DNA of 43,012 nt from a virus. Of this stretch, positions 1 to 8,184 are shown piece by piece. The stretch covers positions 1 to 43,012 of the IMG/VR virus record IMGVR_UViG_3300025769_000240; one strand, given 5' to 3'. How positions within the stretch are numbered: the stretch's first letter is position 1; each line of letters begins with the position of its first letter. The notes under the pieces are model-generated. The model was not told the origin of the DNA. It did no database searches and was given only the letters and a program-made list of their open reading frames with translations. A program made the position numbers and the translations under genes.

Positions 1-1360
1 CAGTTGATTGGGGTATACCTAATTGTTCTGATAATCTTAGATTTGTATCAACAGCTACTTGTTTTAGTTGTAAAAGTAGATCAGATAAGTATCCTGCAGA
101 TGCAGTATTTAATAATTCATTATCCATGATACCTGTAAGAGAAACACCAAGAAGTCTTTCTTCTTCTGTATTATCTTTCCATATCTTTCTAAGGTATTTT
201 AAATCGGTTAAAGTAGATTGTATTGTACCAAGAATTGTAGCTAACTCAATCTTTCTTTCTAAATCCACTATCTTATCATCTGCTCTAACAACTACTTCTG
301 TTAAATTACAAAACTGATATGGCCTTAATATAATCTCAGAGCATGGGTTAGTACCAAAATCATAGTCTGGATTTCTTCTACCATTCTCTAATGACTTTTC
401 TACTGCAGATTGTCTATTGTATATACCACGTTCACCTGACTTAGAGTTATATAAAGTAAGCCACTCTCTCATAAAGATACCTATAGGTGGTTTTTCTTTA
501 TAACATACAGAGTTATTAGCCAATGCTCTTTGACCTTCATTATTCCACCACTCACCAGATTTAGCTAAAGCCATTTCCTGGTCTTGTAAATCAGATAAAC
601 TAATAAGTGCAGAACGTCTTACTCCACCTACTACTACAACTGAACCTATCTTACACATGATGTCATGGCATTCTATAGATTTTAATTTTCTTCCTGCCGC
701 ACCTTTAAATATATTTACAGTAAATCTAAATAGATCATCTAAAGGATCAGGACCACTTGATCTACCGCCAAATGTTTTAAGCCTTGCACCTGCAGGTCTT
801 AGTTTAGATAAATCCCAGGTAGGTATCTGACCAGAATATAATAAATGAATTAATTCTTTATATCCTTTAGCCCATCCTGTTTTGCTGTCACCGACTACAA
901 TAGTTGTTTCACTATCTTCAAAAGATTCATTAACTGTGGGTAATTGTTTAGTATACTTTCTTTCTACAGAAAAACCTACACCCGTTCCACACATAAGTAT
1001 ATATAAACATTCATCAAAAGATCTAACACTGTCTACAGGTAGGTAAGAACAATTATATGCAGCCACATGACATCTTTCTAAAGCAACACCTGCTGTCATT
1101 AATGCTCTCATAGAAGGCATAATCTCTAGGTTAAGAACAGCATCCTGTAATTCTTTTCTTTTTTCCACAGACAAACTAAAGTTATTATTTTCTTTAGTAT
1201 GTTTTTCTAAGTAATTAAAATACCTATTGACTGTTTCTTCCCAGGTTTCTCTTCTGTTTTCTTCTTCAATCCATCTAGCATATCTAGAAACGTGAATAAA
1301 GCTTTGATAATCTGTGGGTAAACTTACACTATTGCTTTTTGTTAAATCATATACTCCCAT
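1..1360 (-). CDS. nrdJ: Adenosylcobalamin-dependent (class II) ribonucleotide reductase, N-terminal part
   Basis: Converts ribonucleotides to deoxyribonucleotides for phage DNA synthesis with a B12-derived radical. I translated this open frame from the ATG at 1360, which has AAAGGAAAGAAG just upstream. It runs off the window with about 453 codons visible and no stop, so the C-terminus is missing. The asparagine-cysteine-glutamate triad is visible as N338-P-C340-S-E342 (radical cysteine C340, glutamate E342). The redox cysteine pair fits C104 (NCSYLPVD) and C351 (QFCNL). The NPCSEI...QFCNLTE arrangement is typical of the monomeric RTPR-like class II enzymes common in marine phages, not of NrdA. 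It is the last visible gene of the replication operon. Its start overlaps the end of the upstream RMF-like gene by 14 bases. No intein or frameshift is seen. Confidence 0.93.
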   Translation of the reverse strand, partial: MGVYDLTKSNSVSLPTDYQSFIHVSRYARWIEEENRRETWEETVNRYFNYLEKHTKENNNFSLSVEKRKELQDAVLNLEIMPSMRALMTAGVALERCHVAAYNCSYLPVDSVRSFDECLYILMCGTGVGFSVERKYTKQLPTVNESFEDSETTIVVGDSKTGWAKGYKELIHLLYSGQIPTWDLSKLRPAGARLKTFGGRSSGPDPLDDLFRFTVNIFKGAAGRKLKSIECHDIMCKIGSVVVVGGVRRSALISLSDLQDQEMALAKSGEWWNNEGQRALANNSVCYKEKPPIGIFMREWLTLYNSKSGERGIYNRQSAVEKSLENGRRNPDYDFGTNPCSEIILRPYQFCNLTEVVVRADDKIVDLERKIELATILGTIQSTLTDLKYLRKIWKDNTEEERLLGVSLTGIMDNELLNTASAGYLSDLLLQLKQVAVDTNLRLSEQLGIPQST

Positions 1361-1604
1361 TCTTCTTTCCTTTTAATTTATTTTTGTTATCAAAATAGGC
1401 TGTGTTCCAACCTCGTAGCCATTCCTTATGGCGTACATTATTTTCTCCATAAGGGTTTTTTAATATTCCTCGTGAAAAAGCTCTAAAGCCCTCATCGAAC
1501 TGAATACGAAGGGGAGGCCATTGTCCTTTTCGAGGTCTTGATCTTCTCGACTTCGATCCCTTCGATGTCGTAGAACGAGTCTCGTATGATCTGTTCGATC
1601 TCAT
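1347..1604 (-). CDS. Ribosome modulation factor (RMF)-like small protein
   Basis: An 85-residue frame whose C-terminal half resembles RMF, the factor that dimerises and silences ribosomes. The pattern is EGFRAF...G...NPYG........WLRGWNTAY; E. coli RMF has RGYQAG...CPYQ......WLGGW. The N-terminal 35 residues are Ser/Arg/Lys-rich, have no family resemblance, and are read from the same DNA as the end of the upstream gene (113-base overlap, different frame). The true start could therefore be a non-ATG codon nearer residue 30. Its stop overlaps the reductase start. Ribosome control by the phage is an inference; the RMF-like motif is what can be seen. Confidence 0.6.
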   Translation of the reverse strand: MRSNRSYETRSTTSKGSKSRRSRPRKGQWPPLRIQFDEGFRAFSRGILKNPYGENNVRHKEWLRGWNTAYFDNKNKLKGKKNGSI

Positions 1605-1680
1605 CTCTTACATCTCCATCTATAGGTAGTGGGTATTCTTCTGGGTTAATCTCTAAACTAATCGTTAAATTTAATCTCAT
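1492..1680 (-). CDS. Small conserved-looking hypothetical protein, 62 aa
   Basis: An N-terminal beta-like strand (MRLNLTISLEI) is followed by an acidic segment and a helix-strand pair (EIEQIIRDSFYDIEGIEVEKIK). The layout recalls a widespread family of tiny phage proteins placed next to DUF3310 genes; no function is known to me. The start overlaps the upstream DUF3310 gene by 23 bases and the end overlaps the RMF-like frame by 113 bases. One of the two overlapping frames may therefore have a wrongly extended end. This one has the more protein-like composition inside the overlap. Confidence 0.55.
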   Translation of the reverse strand: MRLNLTISLEINPEEYPLPIDGDVRDEIEQIIRDSFYDIEGIEVEKIKTSKRTMASPSYSVR

Positions 1681-1924
1681 CTTTTAAGTCTGCATCCAAA
1701 CGGACAATGCCTATTAGCTTGTCCAAATACCAACGTGCTTTTTGTAAATCTTCTAAAGCACGATCCTTATAGGTATATCTCCAAATGTATTTTAAGATTG
1801 CTCCCTTTAAATACCCTCGAAATTCTTTTTCTCCCATAGATGCTTCGATAGCTTCTATAGCTTCTACTTTACCATTGTTATAATGAGAAGGATAATTTAC
1901 TGGATCATCTTTTTTAGTCATCAT
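1658..1924 (-). CDS. DUF3310 family protein
   Basis: An 88-residue protein. After a short leader come DPVNYPSHYNNGKVEAIEAIEA, then KGAILKYIWRYTYKDRALEDLQKARWYLDKLI, the standard core of DUF3310. That family is common in tailed phages and sometimes annotated as a nucleotide kinase from a single characterised relative; I would not assert that activity. The translation can begin at either of two adjacent ATGs (1924 or 1921). The start overlaps the upstream gene by 11 bases, as expected for coupled translation in this operon. Confidence 0.85.
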   Translation of the reverse strand: MMTKKDDPVNYPSHYNNGKVEAIEAIEASMGEKEFRGYLKGAILKYIWRYTYKDRALEDLQKARWYLDKLIGIVRLDADLKDEIKFND

Positions 1925-2228
1925 TACCCCATTGATTAAAATAAATTACGTTATCTTTTTTTACTGTTTTTTCTTTTTGTTCTGCAGGTTCTTTAATAAG
2001 TTTATAGAAATATGCAGCATACTCAACAATTTCTTCATTATCTCCACAGTAACTAAAACCAACCATAGCACGAGCAAGATCACTAACTGCATCAACCATA
2101 CCATAAGAGTCATCATATTTTTTAGGAAAATGTATATTTGTTGAGTGATTCCAATCTCCTTCTGCACTCTTACGAGGTCTTAATAATATTACTACTTCTT
2201 CGTCATCAACTTCAAGTATTCTTTTCAT
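1914..2228 (-). CDS. Hypothetical protein, 104 aa
   Basis: A soluble, mildly acidic small protein that I do not recognise. It starts with MKRILEVDDEEVVILLRPRK, suggesting a beta hairpin, then a helix around VDAVSDLARAMVGF and another around EIVEYAAYFYKLIKE. It overlaps the exonuclease gene upstream by 17 bases and the DUF3310 gene downstream by 11, so it is firmly inside the replication operon. Its position suggests a DNA-metabolism accessory role, but nothing in the sequence proves one. Confidence 0.7.
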   Translation of the reverse strand: MKRILEVDDEEVVILLRPRKSAEGDWNHSTNIHFPKKYDDSYGMVDAVSDLARAMVGFSYCGDNEEIVEYAAYFYKLIKEPAEQKEKTVKKDNVIYFNQWGNDD

Positions 2229-3069
2229 CTACAACCTCATCTTCATTCGTGTAATAGAACCATCTTGGCTCTCTGGCTGAGGATGCTTCTTGAGGTTTGT
2301 ATTCTAAATTAGGCCAACAGCTAAATTTATAATCACACCAATAGCATTCTTCACCTAAAACTCTTTTACCTGTAGGTACTTTACGAAACTTTTCTTCTAT
2401 AGAGTCAAAACATCTTTTAAAAGGTACATCAGATTCTAGTTTTTTTATTTTATCTAAAGCCTGATCTACAGTTTCTTGTACTTCTTCTTCGGTAGACTCA
2501 TCATCCAGGTAAGATATTTCTCCGCTAGACTTATTAACTGCCCACCAACCACCAACTTTTTTCTTAGCTCCTTTAGAGTAGAGATGTAGTTGTGTAAGAT
2601 AGCCGAAACTATCGTGAGACTTTAATCCTTCAAAGCTTAAAAACTTATTTCTAAAAGCCCAGGGACTACAAGATTTAATATCATCTACTTTATCATCTAC
2701 ATATAAATCAGTTTCACCTGTTAAGTTTTCAGTGATCTCTATGTTGTCACCTTCTTTGTAATCAACTCCAGATGATTTTAGTATGGCTTTTAGTATAGCT
2801 TCTATTGCATCACCAAATGTAACAATCATTTTAAAGGTATAAGGTTTGTCTTCTGCTCTTGCTCCTGCTTTCGCTAATTGCAGTTGACATAAAGGTTTTC
2901 CTAAATTAGAAGGTCTTGGTTTAAAAGAAAAATCTTGAGGAGTAAATTGTTTTTTAAGAGCCTGTTTAAAATCTTCGGCAGCTTGGTCAATTATCTCCTC
3001 AGACATTGATACCTCTCCTCTATTAGCAGACTCAAGGTAAGCTATTACTCTAGCTAAATTATCATTCAT
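2212..3069 (-). CDS. PD-(D/E)XK exonuclease with probable Fe-S cluster (Cas4/AddB-like)
   Basis: Probably degrades or resects DNA during replication or host DNA breakdown. The 285-residue protein shows the nuclease core GETD121...D130-I-K132 and a downstream Q160-LHL-Y164 (QxxxY) motif, as in RecB-type nucleases. C61, together with C242-x2-C245-x5-C251 near the C-terminus, forms the one-plus-three cysteine arrangement that holds a 4Fe-4S cluster in AddB and Cas4 nucleases. The start codon shares its A with the stop of the preceding gene (TAATG at 3069). HMO-2011-type phages carry an exonuclease at this operon position. Fe-S binding is inferred from cysteine spacing. Confidence 0.83.
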   Translation of the reverse strand: MNDNLARVIAYLESANRGEVSMSEEIIDQAAEDFKQALKKQFTPQDFSFKPRPSNLGKPLCQLQLAKAGARAEDKPYTFKMIVTFGDAIEAILKAILKSSGVDYKEGDNIEITENLTGETDLYVDDKVDDIKSCSPWAFRNKFLSFEGLKSHDSFGYLTQLHLYSKGAKKKVGGWWAVNKSSGEISYLDDESTEEEVQETVDQALDKIKKLESDVPFKRCFDSIEEKFRKVPTGKRVLGEECYWCDYKFSCWPNLEYKPQEASSAREPRWFYYTNEDEVVDEKNT

Positions 3070-3965
3070 TATTCAGGTAACGTATCAGTAACTTCAATAA
3101 AATCGTTATCAATAACTTTAGCGTCTATATCACTTGTATAACGCTTTGCTTCATAAGACCTAGCACGGATGTTATCATTATGTCCTGTAACATATGTTAA
3201 GAAAGATCTATTAACTTCCATGTCAGCATCTGTAAAAGGCACAGCCTCAGAGGTGATAGTAGGTGTCACTACATACCAAGATATAGCACCAGATTGTTCT
3301 AATTTAAAATTAAGTTTTACTTCATGTTTAAAAGGCATCTTCTTAGTTTTATAAAACTGAGACATAACATCTCCAAAGTTTTTATATGTTCCTCTATTAG
3401 ATATCTGAAACATAATAGGAAGGTTATCAAAGTTTACAGGATCTTTACCTTCTCCTACAAAACCTTTTTCTACTCGAAGTAAACCAAATACTACACGATA
3501 TCTTTTAGCACCTCTCCACCAATTCTTACGGTCTTCTGAAAGGTTATCCCAATCGTCTACTTTAAACTTACCACAATTTACACCACCCTCTTCATCAAGA
3601 GCTTCTTCACTAGGATGTTTAACAAATACAGATTTATTAACATAACGGCCTTTTAAATCATTACCATCTTTGTCTTGCCAGATAGCATTCTCATCATACC
3701 TTTGATAAAAAAATCTTTGTTGAAATATTCTTATATATGCGTCTTCAGCATATACAACACCATGCTCTGGGTGATATACTTTTATAGTACCATCAGGTAT
3801 CTTATTACCTTCTGCATCTCTTGCTTTATTATTTACAGTTACACGAGGAAATCCTGGTGCATTTGCAGCAGACTGTTCTGCTTCGTTTACAAAACCAAAC
3901 TCTCCGGCTATTTGATCGTAAGGTAAATTATCTATATCTTTTATTGTTAGTGCATTCTCTGTCAT
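3069..3965 (-). CDS. Possible single-stranded-DNA-binding or recombination accessory protein
   Basis: A 298-residue soluble protein that I cannot place in a family by motif. It is rich in aromatic and charged residues (IFQQRFFYQRYDENAIW, DRKNWWRGAKRYRVVFGLLRV) and ends in an acidic tail (DNDFIEVTDTLPE). Acidic tails are usual in phage ssDNA-binding proteins. It lies between the DNA polymerase and the exonuclease, where related podoviruses place ssDNA-binding proteins. It overlaps the polymerase gene by 4 bases (ATGA) and the exonuclease start by 1. The assignment rests on position and general character only. Confidence 0.5.
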   Translation of the reverse strand: MTENALTIKDIDNLPYDQIAGEFGFVNEAEQSAANAPGFPRVTVNNKARDAEGNKIPDGTIKVYHPEHGVVYAEDAYIRIFQQRFFYQRYDENAIWQDKDGNDLKGRYVNKSVFVKHPSEEALDEEGGVNCGKFKVDDWDNLSEDRKNWWRGAKRYRVVFGLLRVEKGFVGEGKDPVNFDNLPIMFQISNRGTYKNFGDVMSQFYKTKKMPFKHEVKLNFKLEQSGAISWYVVTPTITSEAVPFTDADMEVNRSFLTYVTGHNDNIRARSYEAKRYTSDIDAKVIDNDFIEVTDTLPE

Positions 3966-6091
3966 GCTATTCTCCTGTCTATATTGTTATCTGTTATATC
4001 CAAATTCGTTAGTTTGTCAACATCTATTTCCGTCATTTCAAACCAATCATCACCTATTTTTAACTCTACTTCCATAGGCACATCTAAGGTTAGATTAAAT
4101 ATTTTATCCATTGCAGGTCCAACACCCATCATAGCTTTATAAATAAGTTTAGGTACTATTTCTAATTCGTCTGGATGTATATCAATTACTATAGAATCAT
4201 GTACTGTGTTTATAAATTTACTCTTTAAATTCATAGACTTAGTAATGTTATTATAAAGCACACAAGATAGGGGTACAAGGTCAGCAGTTGCTCCACTTTG
4301 CACAGGATAATTTTTTATCTTAGTTGCTTCGGTAACACCATTACGTAATCGTTTAACTTCTGGAAAAGCAAATTGTCTACCTGTTACTGTAGTTATTTTT
4401 TTATGTAGCATAACTTCTTCTTGAAGATCGGTATGCCATTTAGCTATACCACTATACTTTTTCATAAACGATTTGTTGTATTCCATTTCAGCAGCAGATC
4501 CTTTTACACCACCATATAGAGGCCTAAATGTTCTAGCCTTAGCATCTTGTCTTGAAGTCTTTTGACCTGCTTGTGTAAGAACCTTAGAGGTATAGGCATG
4601 TACATCAAAGCCTTCATCTATTTCTTTACGACCTGTAGCATCGTCACTCATCCATACAGCTATTCTAAATTCTAGTTGACCAAAGTCAGCTTCTAATATT
4701 TTACCGCCAGGAAAACGAGATACCACTGCTTTTCTTACTGTAGCTGTACCACCACGAGGTAAGTTTTGGAAGTTAGGATTAGATGAAGATAGTCTACCTG
4801 TGCCTGTTCTTACTTGAGATACCTGGGGATGAAGAATACCATTGATTACATTCTTGCGAATGCCTTTGCAAAACGAATTGATATAAGTATCTAGTGCATT
4901 AATACGTTGCATATTAGTTAAAAACTGATGAGCAACTTCCAGGTTGTGCTGTTTAGCAATGACTGCCAAGCCTGCTAACGTAGTTTTATCTGTTGCAAAA
5001 CCATGTGACATTACTTGTTGCACATGTGTTGGTGAAAATTTAAAGCCTGCTACATCCGAGGTGGCATCATAAACATAGCCAGTACCAATGCAATGCTTAC
5101 ACATAGGCTGAATTTTGTATGGAGATCCATCTTTCTTTACCTTATATTGTTTTCCTGTACCTTTACATTCAGGACATTTTCTTACAGTTGTCTTACTTAC
5201 AATCTTAGTCTGTTTTTTAACTTGTCTTTGAAACTCTTGTTTAGGCATCCTAGGGCGATACTTTTTTTTACCACTAGCTGTAGTACCTATATTAAAAGTC
5301 TCAGCCCAAAGCTCTTTATCTACAACACTTCTGGACCATATGATTTCAGAAAGCTGCTCAGGTGATGATAGATTATAAGGCCTATCTCCCATAACACATT
5401 TAATTATCTTTGTATTTTGAATAGCTTTGTCTTTTCTTTCCTGCTCGTAATCAGACTGTACCTTATCAAGTATATCCATATTAATACATATACCATTACG
5501 TTCTATATCAATAAGCACATCAGTCATATCATTAGTTAACTCAACAATATTTTTCATACTACAATGGTCATCATCCTGGAGCATCTTATATTGGGTAGTA
5601 AACAAATCACCACAAGAAAGTAAATCATATAAATTATATTCTTCTACAATGTCTTTAGGTATTGCTTCAAAGCCTGTACCACTTTTAAATAATTCTTCTA
5701 CTAATTCTGATTTCTTTTCAGTTACTCCCCAACGCTTACAAGATTCAGATAAAGATAGAGCAATCTTTTGACCACGAGCATACAAGTATTCAACAATCAT
5801 TGTGTCCCACAATTTACCATCGTATGTAAAACCACATTCTCTAAGCCAAGACAAATCAAATTTTACATTGTGTGCAATAAGTAGTGTAGTCTTATCTAAA
5901 ATATCTTGTAATTCTTTATGAGACTTTTTTATATCTATGTTTGGTAATTCATTGTGATTAAACCAAATAACTTTTTTTTTATCAGGTTCGTCTACAGGCA
6001 TAACGCCAACACATACCATATAGTTATCTGGTTTATAAGGGGAGGGACTTTTGTTTGTTACTGTTGTTTCTATATCTAATACTAATTTCAT
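3962..6091 (-). CDS. polA: Family A DNA polymerase with DnaJ-type zinc insertion (HMO-2011 type)
   Basis: The replicative polymerase, 709 residues. An N-terminal 3'-5' proofreading domain has D6-I-E8 (Exo I), HNVKFD near residue 97 (Exo II) and YNLYD near 152 (Exo III). A central insertion then holds two DnaJ-like zinc repeats, C306-x2-C309-KGTG and C331-x2-C334-IGTG. The polymerase domain has motif A at D469 (ADFGQLEFR), motif B R-x3-K-x3-F522-x3-YGG and motif C H631-D632. The residue matching E. coli Pol I position 762 is Phe (F522). A partial DnaJ domain inside the polymerase is the known hallmark of the HMO-2011 phage group. The start has AAGGTAAAAGA just upstream. No 5'-3' exonuclease domain is present. 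Confidence 0.96.
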   Translation of the reverse strand: MKLVLDIETTVTNKSPSPYKPDNYMVCVGVMPVDEPDKKKVIWFNHNELPNIDIKKSHKELQDILDKTTLLIAHNVKFDLSWLRECGFTYDGKLWDTMIVEYLYARGQKIALSLSESCKRWGVTEKKSELVEELFKSGTGFEAIPKDIVEEYNLYDLLSCGDLFTTQYKMLQDDDHCSMKNIVELTNDMTDVLIDIERNGICINMDILDKVQSDYEQERKDKAIQNTKIIKCVMGDRPYNLSSPEQLSEIIWSRSVVDKELWAETFNIGTTASGKKKYRPRMPKQEFQRQVKKQTKIVSKTTVRKCPECKGTGKQYKVKKDGSPYKIQPMCKHCIGTGYVYDATSDVAGFKFSPTHVQQVMSHGFATDKTTLAGLAVIAKQHNLEVAHQFLTNMQRINALDTYINSFCKGIRKNVINGILHPQVSQVRTGTGRLSSSNPNFQNLPRGGTATVRKAVVSRFPGGKILEADFGQLEFRIAVWMSDDATGRKEIDEGFDVHAYTSKVLTQAGQKTSRQDAKARTFRPLYGGVKGSAAEMEYNKSFMKKYSGIAKWHTDLQEEVMLHKKITTVTGRQFAFPEVKRLRNGVTEATKIKNYPVQSGATADLVPLSCVLYNNITKSMNLKSKFINTVHDSIVIDIHPDELEIVPKLIYKAMMGVGPAMDKIFNLTLDVPMEVELKIGDDWFEMTEIDVDKLTNLDITDNNIDRRIA

Positions 6092-6108
6092 TCTTTTACC
6101 TTATGTGT

Positions 6109-6150
6109 GGAAGGTAGGCAATAAAATAGGAATAAAACCACCTACCTTCC
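6109..6150 (-). promoter_or_regulatory. 10-bp hairpin in the leader of the DNA polymerase gene
   Basis: GGAAGGTAGG (6109-6118) and CCTACCTTCC (6141-6150) are perfect inverted copies around a 22-base AT-rich loop. They lie in the 77-base gap between the DUF3102-like gene and the polymerase start. No T-run follows on the minus strand, so it does not look like a terminator. It may be an RNA-processing or regulatory stem setting polymerase level within the operon. Confidence 0.6.
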
Positions 6151-6168
6151 GAGCCATCGGATAGAGGA

Positions 6169-6936
6169 CTAAAGTTTAATCTGAGCCTGCTTTAAAGCAT
6201 GTTCAAGTTTCTTAACCGTATGTAAACAAGACTCTATATATAGATTTTTCTCCTTGGCATTAAGAGGCGAAACTACCGTGAAGATTTCATCTATAATGTC
6301 TACGACTTGATCACCAGAAAAGTTACTTAAACCACTAACAACATTACTCCATACAGCAACACTGCTTAAAGGCTTAGACTTAGCTTCTATTGTAATATCA
6401 GCCTGTTCTCCGACAATGTCAACTTTCTGCTCAGGTATTTCTGGTGAAGAAGGCGGCAGGATAAAACCGTCATCATTATCTTCAAACGCAGAAAACTCTG
6501 CTAGAGCATCATCGTTGACGTTTAAGTCTTCGATACAAGGTAAGTTATTGGGGGGGACAGTACCTTCATCTAGACTTAAATCATTTTGTGGTTCTTCGAT
6601 AACCACTTTTGTTTTACGCAATCTTTTTAAAGCTTCTGAAATAGATTTAACATTATCAGTTTCAACCCATTCCATAACTTGTTCTTTAGCAACTGCAATC
6701 TTTCTATAGTTGTGTGCCATTTGTCTACTAAATGGTAAATTTTCTGTAACCCAAAACTTCCATCTGACACCATTTAAACTGCAATGATCTTGTGCTTCAA
6801 TAAGTAAGTCACCAATTTCAATAGCAGTTACTAATGTATTTCTAACCAGGACTTTCATAGTCATAGCTTTTTCTTCTATTTCTTTTCCATATGCATTTAA
6901 CACAGGATCTACTTTTATAGGTATTGATTGATTCAT
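6169..6936 (-). CDS. DUF3102-like protein
   Basis: A 255-residue protein. The N-terminal 110 residues carry the pattern AIEIGDLLIEAQ...GVRWKFWVTENLPFSRQMAHNYRKIA, matching DUF3102-type domains found in phages and plasmids, which look ParB/HTH-like. The middle (about 115-190) is acidic, rich in Asp, Glu and Pro and probably disordered. The last 60 residues (VVSGLSNFSGDQVVDIIDEIF...) look helical. It sits between the helicase and polymerase genes and starts 9 bases after the helicase stop. A role in DNA binding at replication is suggested by domain type and position but is not shown. Confidence 0.6.
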   Translation of the reverse strand: MNQSIPIKVDPVLNAYGKEIEEKAMTMKVLVRNTLVTAIEIGDLLIEAQDHCSLNGVRWKFWVTENLPFSRQMAHNYRKIAVAKEQVMEWVETDNVKSISEALKRLRKTKVVIEEPQNDLSLDEGTVPPNNLPCIEDLNVNDDALAEFSAFEDNDDGFILPPSSPEIPEQKVDIVGEQADITIEAKSKPLSSVAVWSNVVSGLSNFSGDQVVDIIDEIFTVVSPLNAKEKNLYIESCLHTVKKLEHALKQAQIKL

Positions 6937-6945
6937 AATTTCCTC

Positions 6946-8178
6946 CTAATCTCTGAACCGTGCAGTGTCTGAATCGACAACGCATACCCAACGATCTTGA
7001 ACACCATTAATTTTATTCTTAACAACATTTACCCACCGTTGGTTAGTGTCACCCTCTTCAATATTTTCTTTACCAAAGAGGACTATTAAATCAGCTTCAC
7101 CTGCTTTACCTGTTTTAGAACCAGACATCATGCCATAATGTAGCATTGTCTTACCTTCAGCATCAGCAGATAACTGATTAAATCCTAAGAATACACAATC
7201 ATATCTTTTAGCAATAGATCTTGCTTGGCCATACAATTCTGTTAAACGTAAATCTTCACGAGCAAATGAGCCTGACATAGGTACTTTATCAAGTATATCA
7301 ACACATACAATATCAGGTTTTTCCTGCTCTATTTTCATTTCAATCTGACCAAGCGTCATCTGGTCACCATCAAGTACAATTAGTTTGTCACCAACTTTCT
7401 TCCATACTTCTTTTAACTTTTCATTTTGACCTTTTAACTCACGAGTTACAATACCAGATGCAGCAGATAGCATTCTATGGGTATGTCGCTTTGGTAATTC
7501 TTCATTTGTAATACATAATACTTTAGCACCTTGATCTAGGAATCCTCCTGGACCTGCAACAGAGTAATGCCAAAACATGGATTTACCTACATTAGGCCTA
7601 GCACCACATATAGCTAACATTCCTCTTTCAATTCCAGGTACTCTAGCGTCTAACGAGGGGAGGTTGAATGCAAAAGAGTACCCTTCATCCATGCCACTTA
7701 GTAATGAGTCAACATCTAAATTTAGTTCTCGCTTATCACTATTGTCTGTAGATGCATGGATAACTTTTAATTCTTCTAATTGTCTTATTACAGGATAAGG
7801 ATCATAATGCTCACCCTGTACAATCTTAATTGCTTCTTGAGCTACTTCTCTAGCTGACTGTTGTATAGATAGTTTACGAACCATATCTCTAGCTACATCT
7901 ACACCAATGTCTTCTACTTTCGATAAAGCATTAAAGGTAGCTTGTACCTGGGCAGACTTAGCTGAAGAAAGATCTGGATGAGATGCAAGGTAATGCTTCT
8001 CTACTTCTGTTATGGTTAAATCTCTATCGTAAGAATCGTAAGCTGAATAGATAGCATCTTTAATTGCTTTTGTTCCATTCAAGAATACACTATCTGATAC
8101 ATCTTTTACTTCTCTAGCAAAAGTTCTATCGGTTACAATCTTCTTTAGAAGTTCTCTATATACATCTGTTGTACTCAT
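6946..8178 (-). CDS. dnaB: Replicative DNA helicase, DnaB/RecA-fold
   Basis: Hexameric helicase that should unwind phage DNA ahead of the polymerase. Of 410 residues, the first ~140 are helical (the primase-interacting region of DnaB-like helicases). The RecA-like core has Walker A G192-ARPNVGKS200, Walker B IVCVD294, the glutamine-containing segment FLGFNQLSAD near 330-340, and C-terminal ADLIVLF...WVNVVKNKING with the basic tail that completes the neighbouring subunit's site. It lies directly after the separate primase gene (6 bases between), so primase and helicase are separate proteins here, unlike T7 gp4. Confidence 0.92.
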   Translation of the reverse strand: MSTTDVYRELLKKIVTDRTFAREVKDVSDSVFLNGTKAIKDAIYSAYDSYDRDLTITEVEKHYLASHPDLSSAKSAQVQATFNALSKVEDIGVDVARDMVRKLSIQQSAREVAQEAIKIVQGEHYDPYPVIRQLEELKVIHASTDNSDKRELNLDVDSLLSGMDEGYSFAFNLPSLDARVPGIERGMLAICGARPNVGKSMFWHYSVAGPGGFLDQGAKVLCITNEELPKRHTHRMLSAASGIVTRELKGQNEKLKEVWKKVGDKLIVLDGDQMTLGQIEMKIEQEKPDIVCVDILDKVPMSGSFAREDLRLTELYGQARSIAKRYDCVFLGFNQLSADAEGKTMLHYGMMSGSKTGKAGEADLIVLFGKENIEEGDTNQRWVNVVKNKINGVQDRWVCVVDSDTARFRD

Positions 8179-8184
8179 ATCCTA

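Noticed and set aside
126-317. Plus-strand frame of 63 residues at the left edge
   Set aside because: It lies wholly inside the ribonucleotide reductase gene on the other strand, whose motifs are certain.
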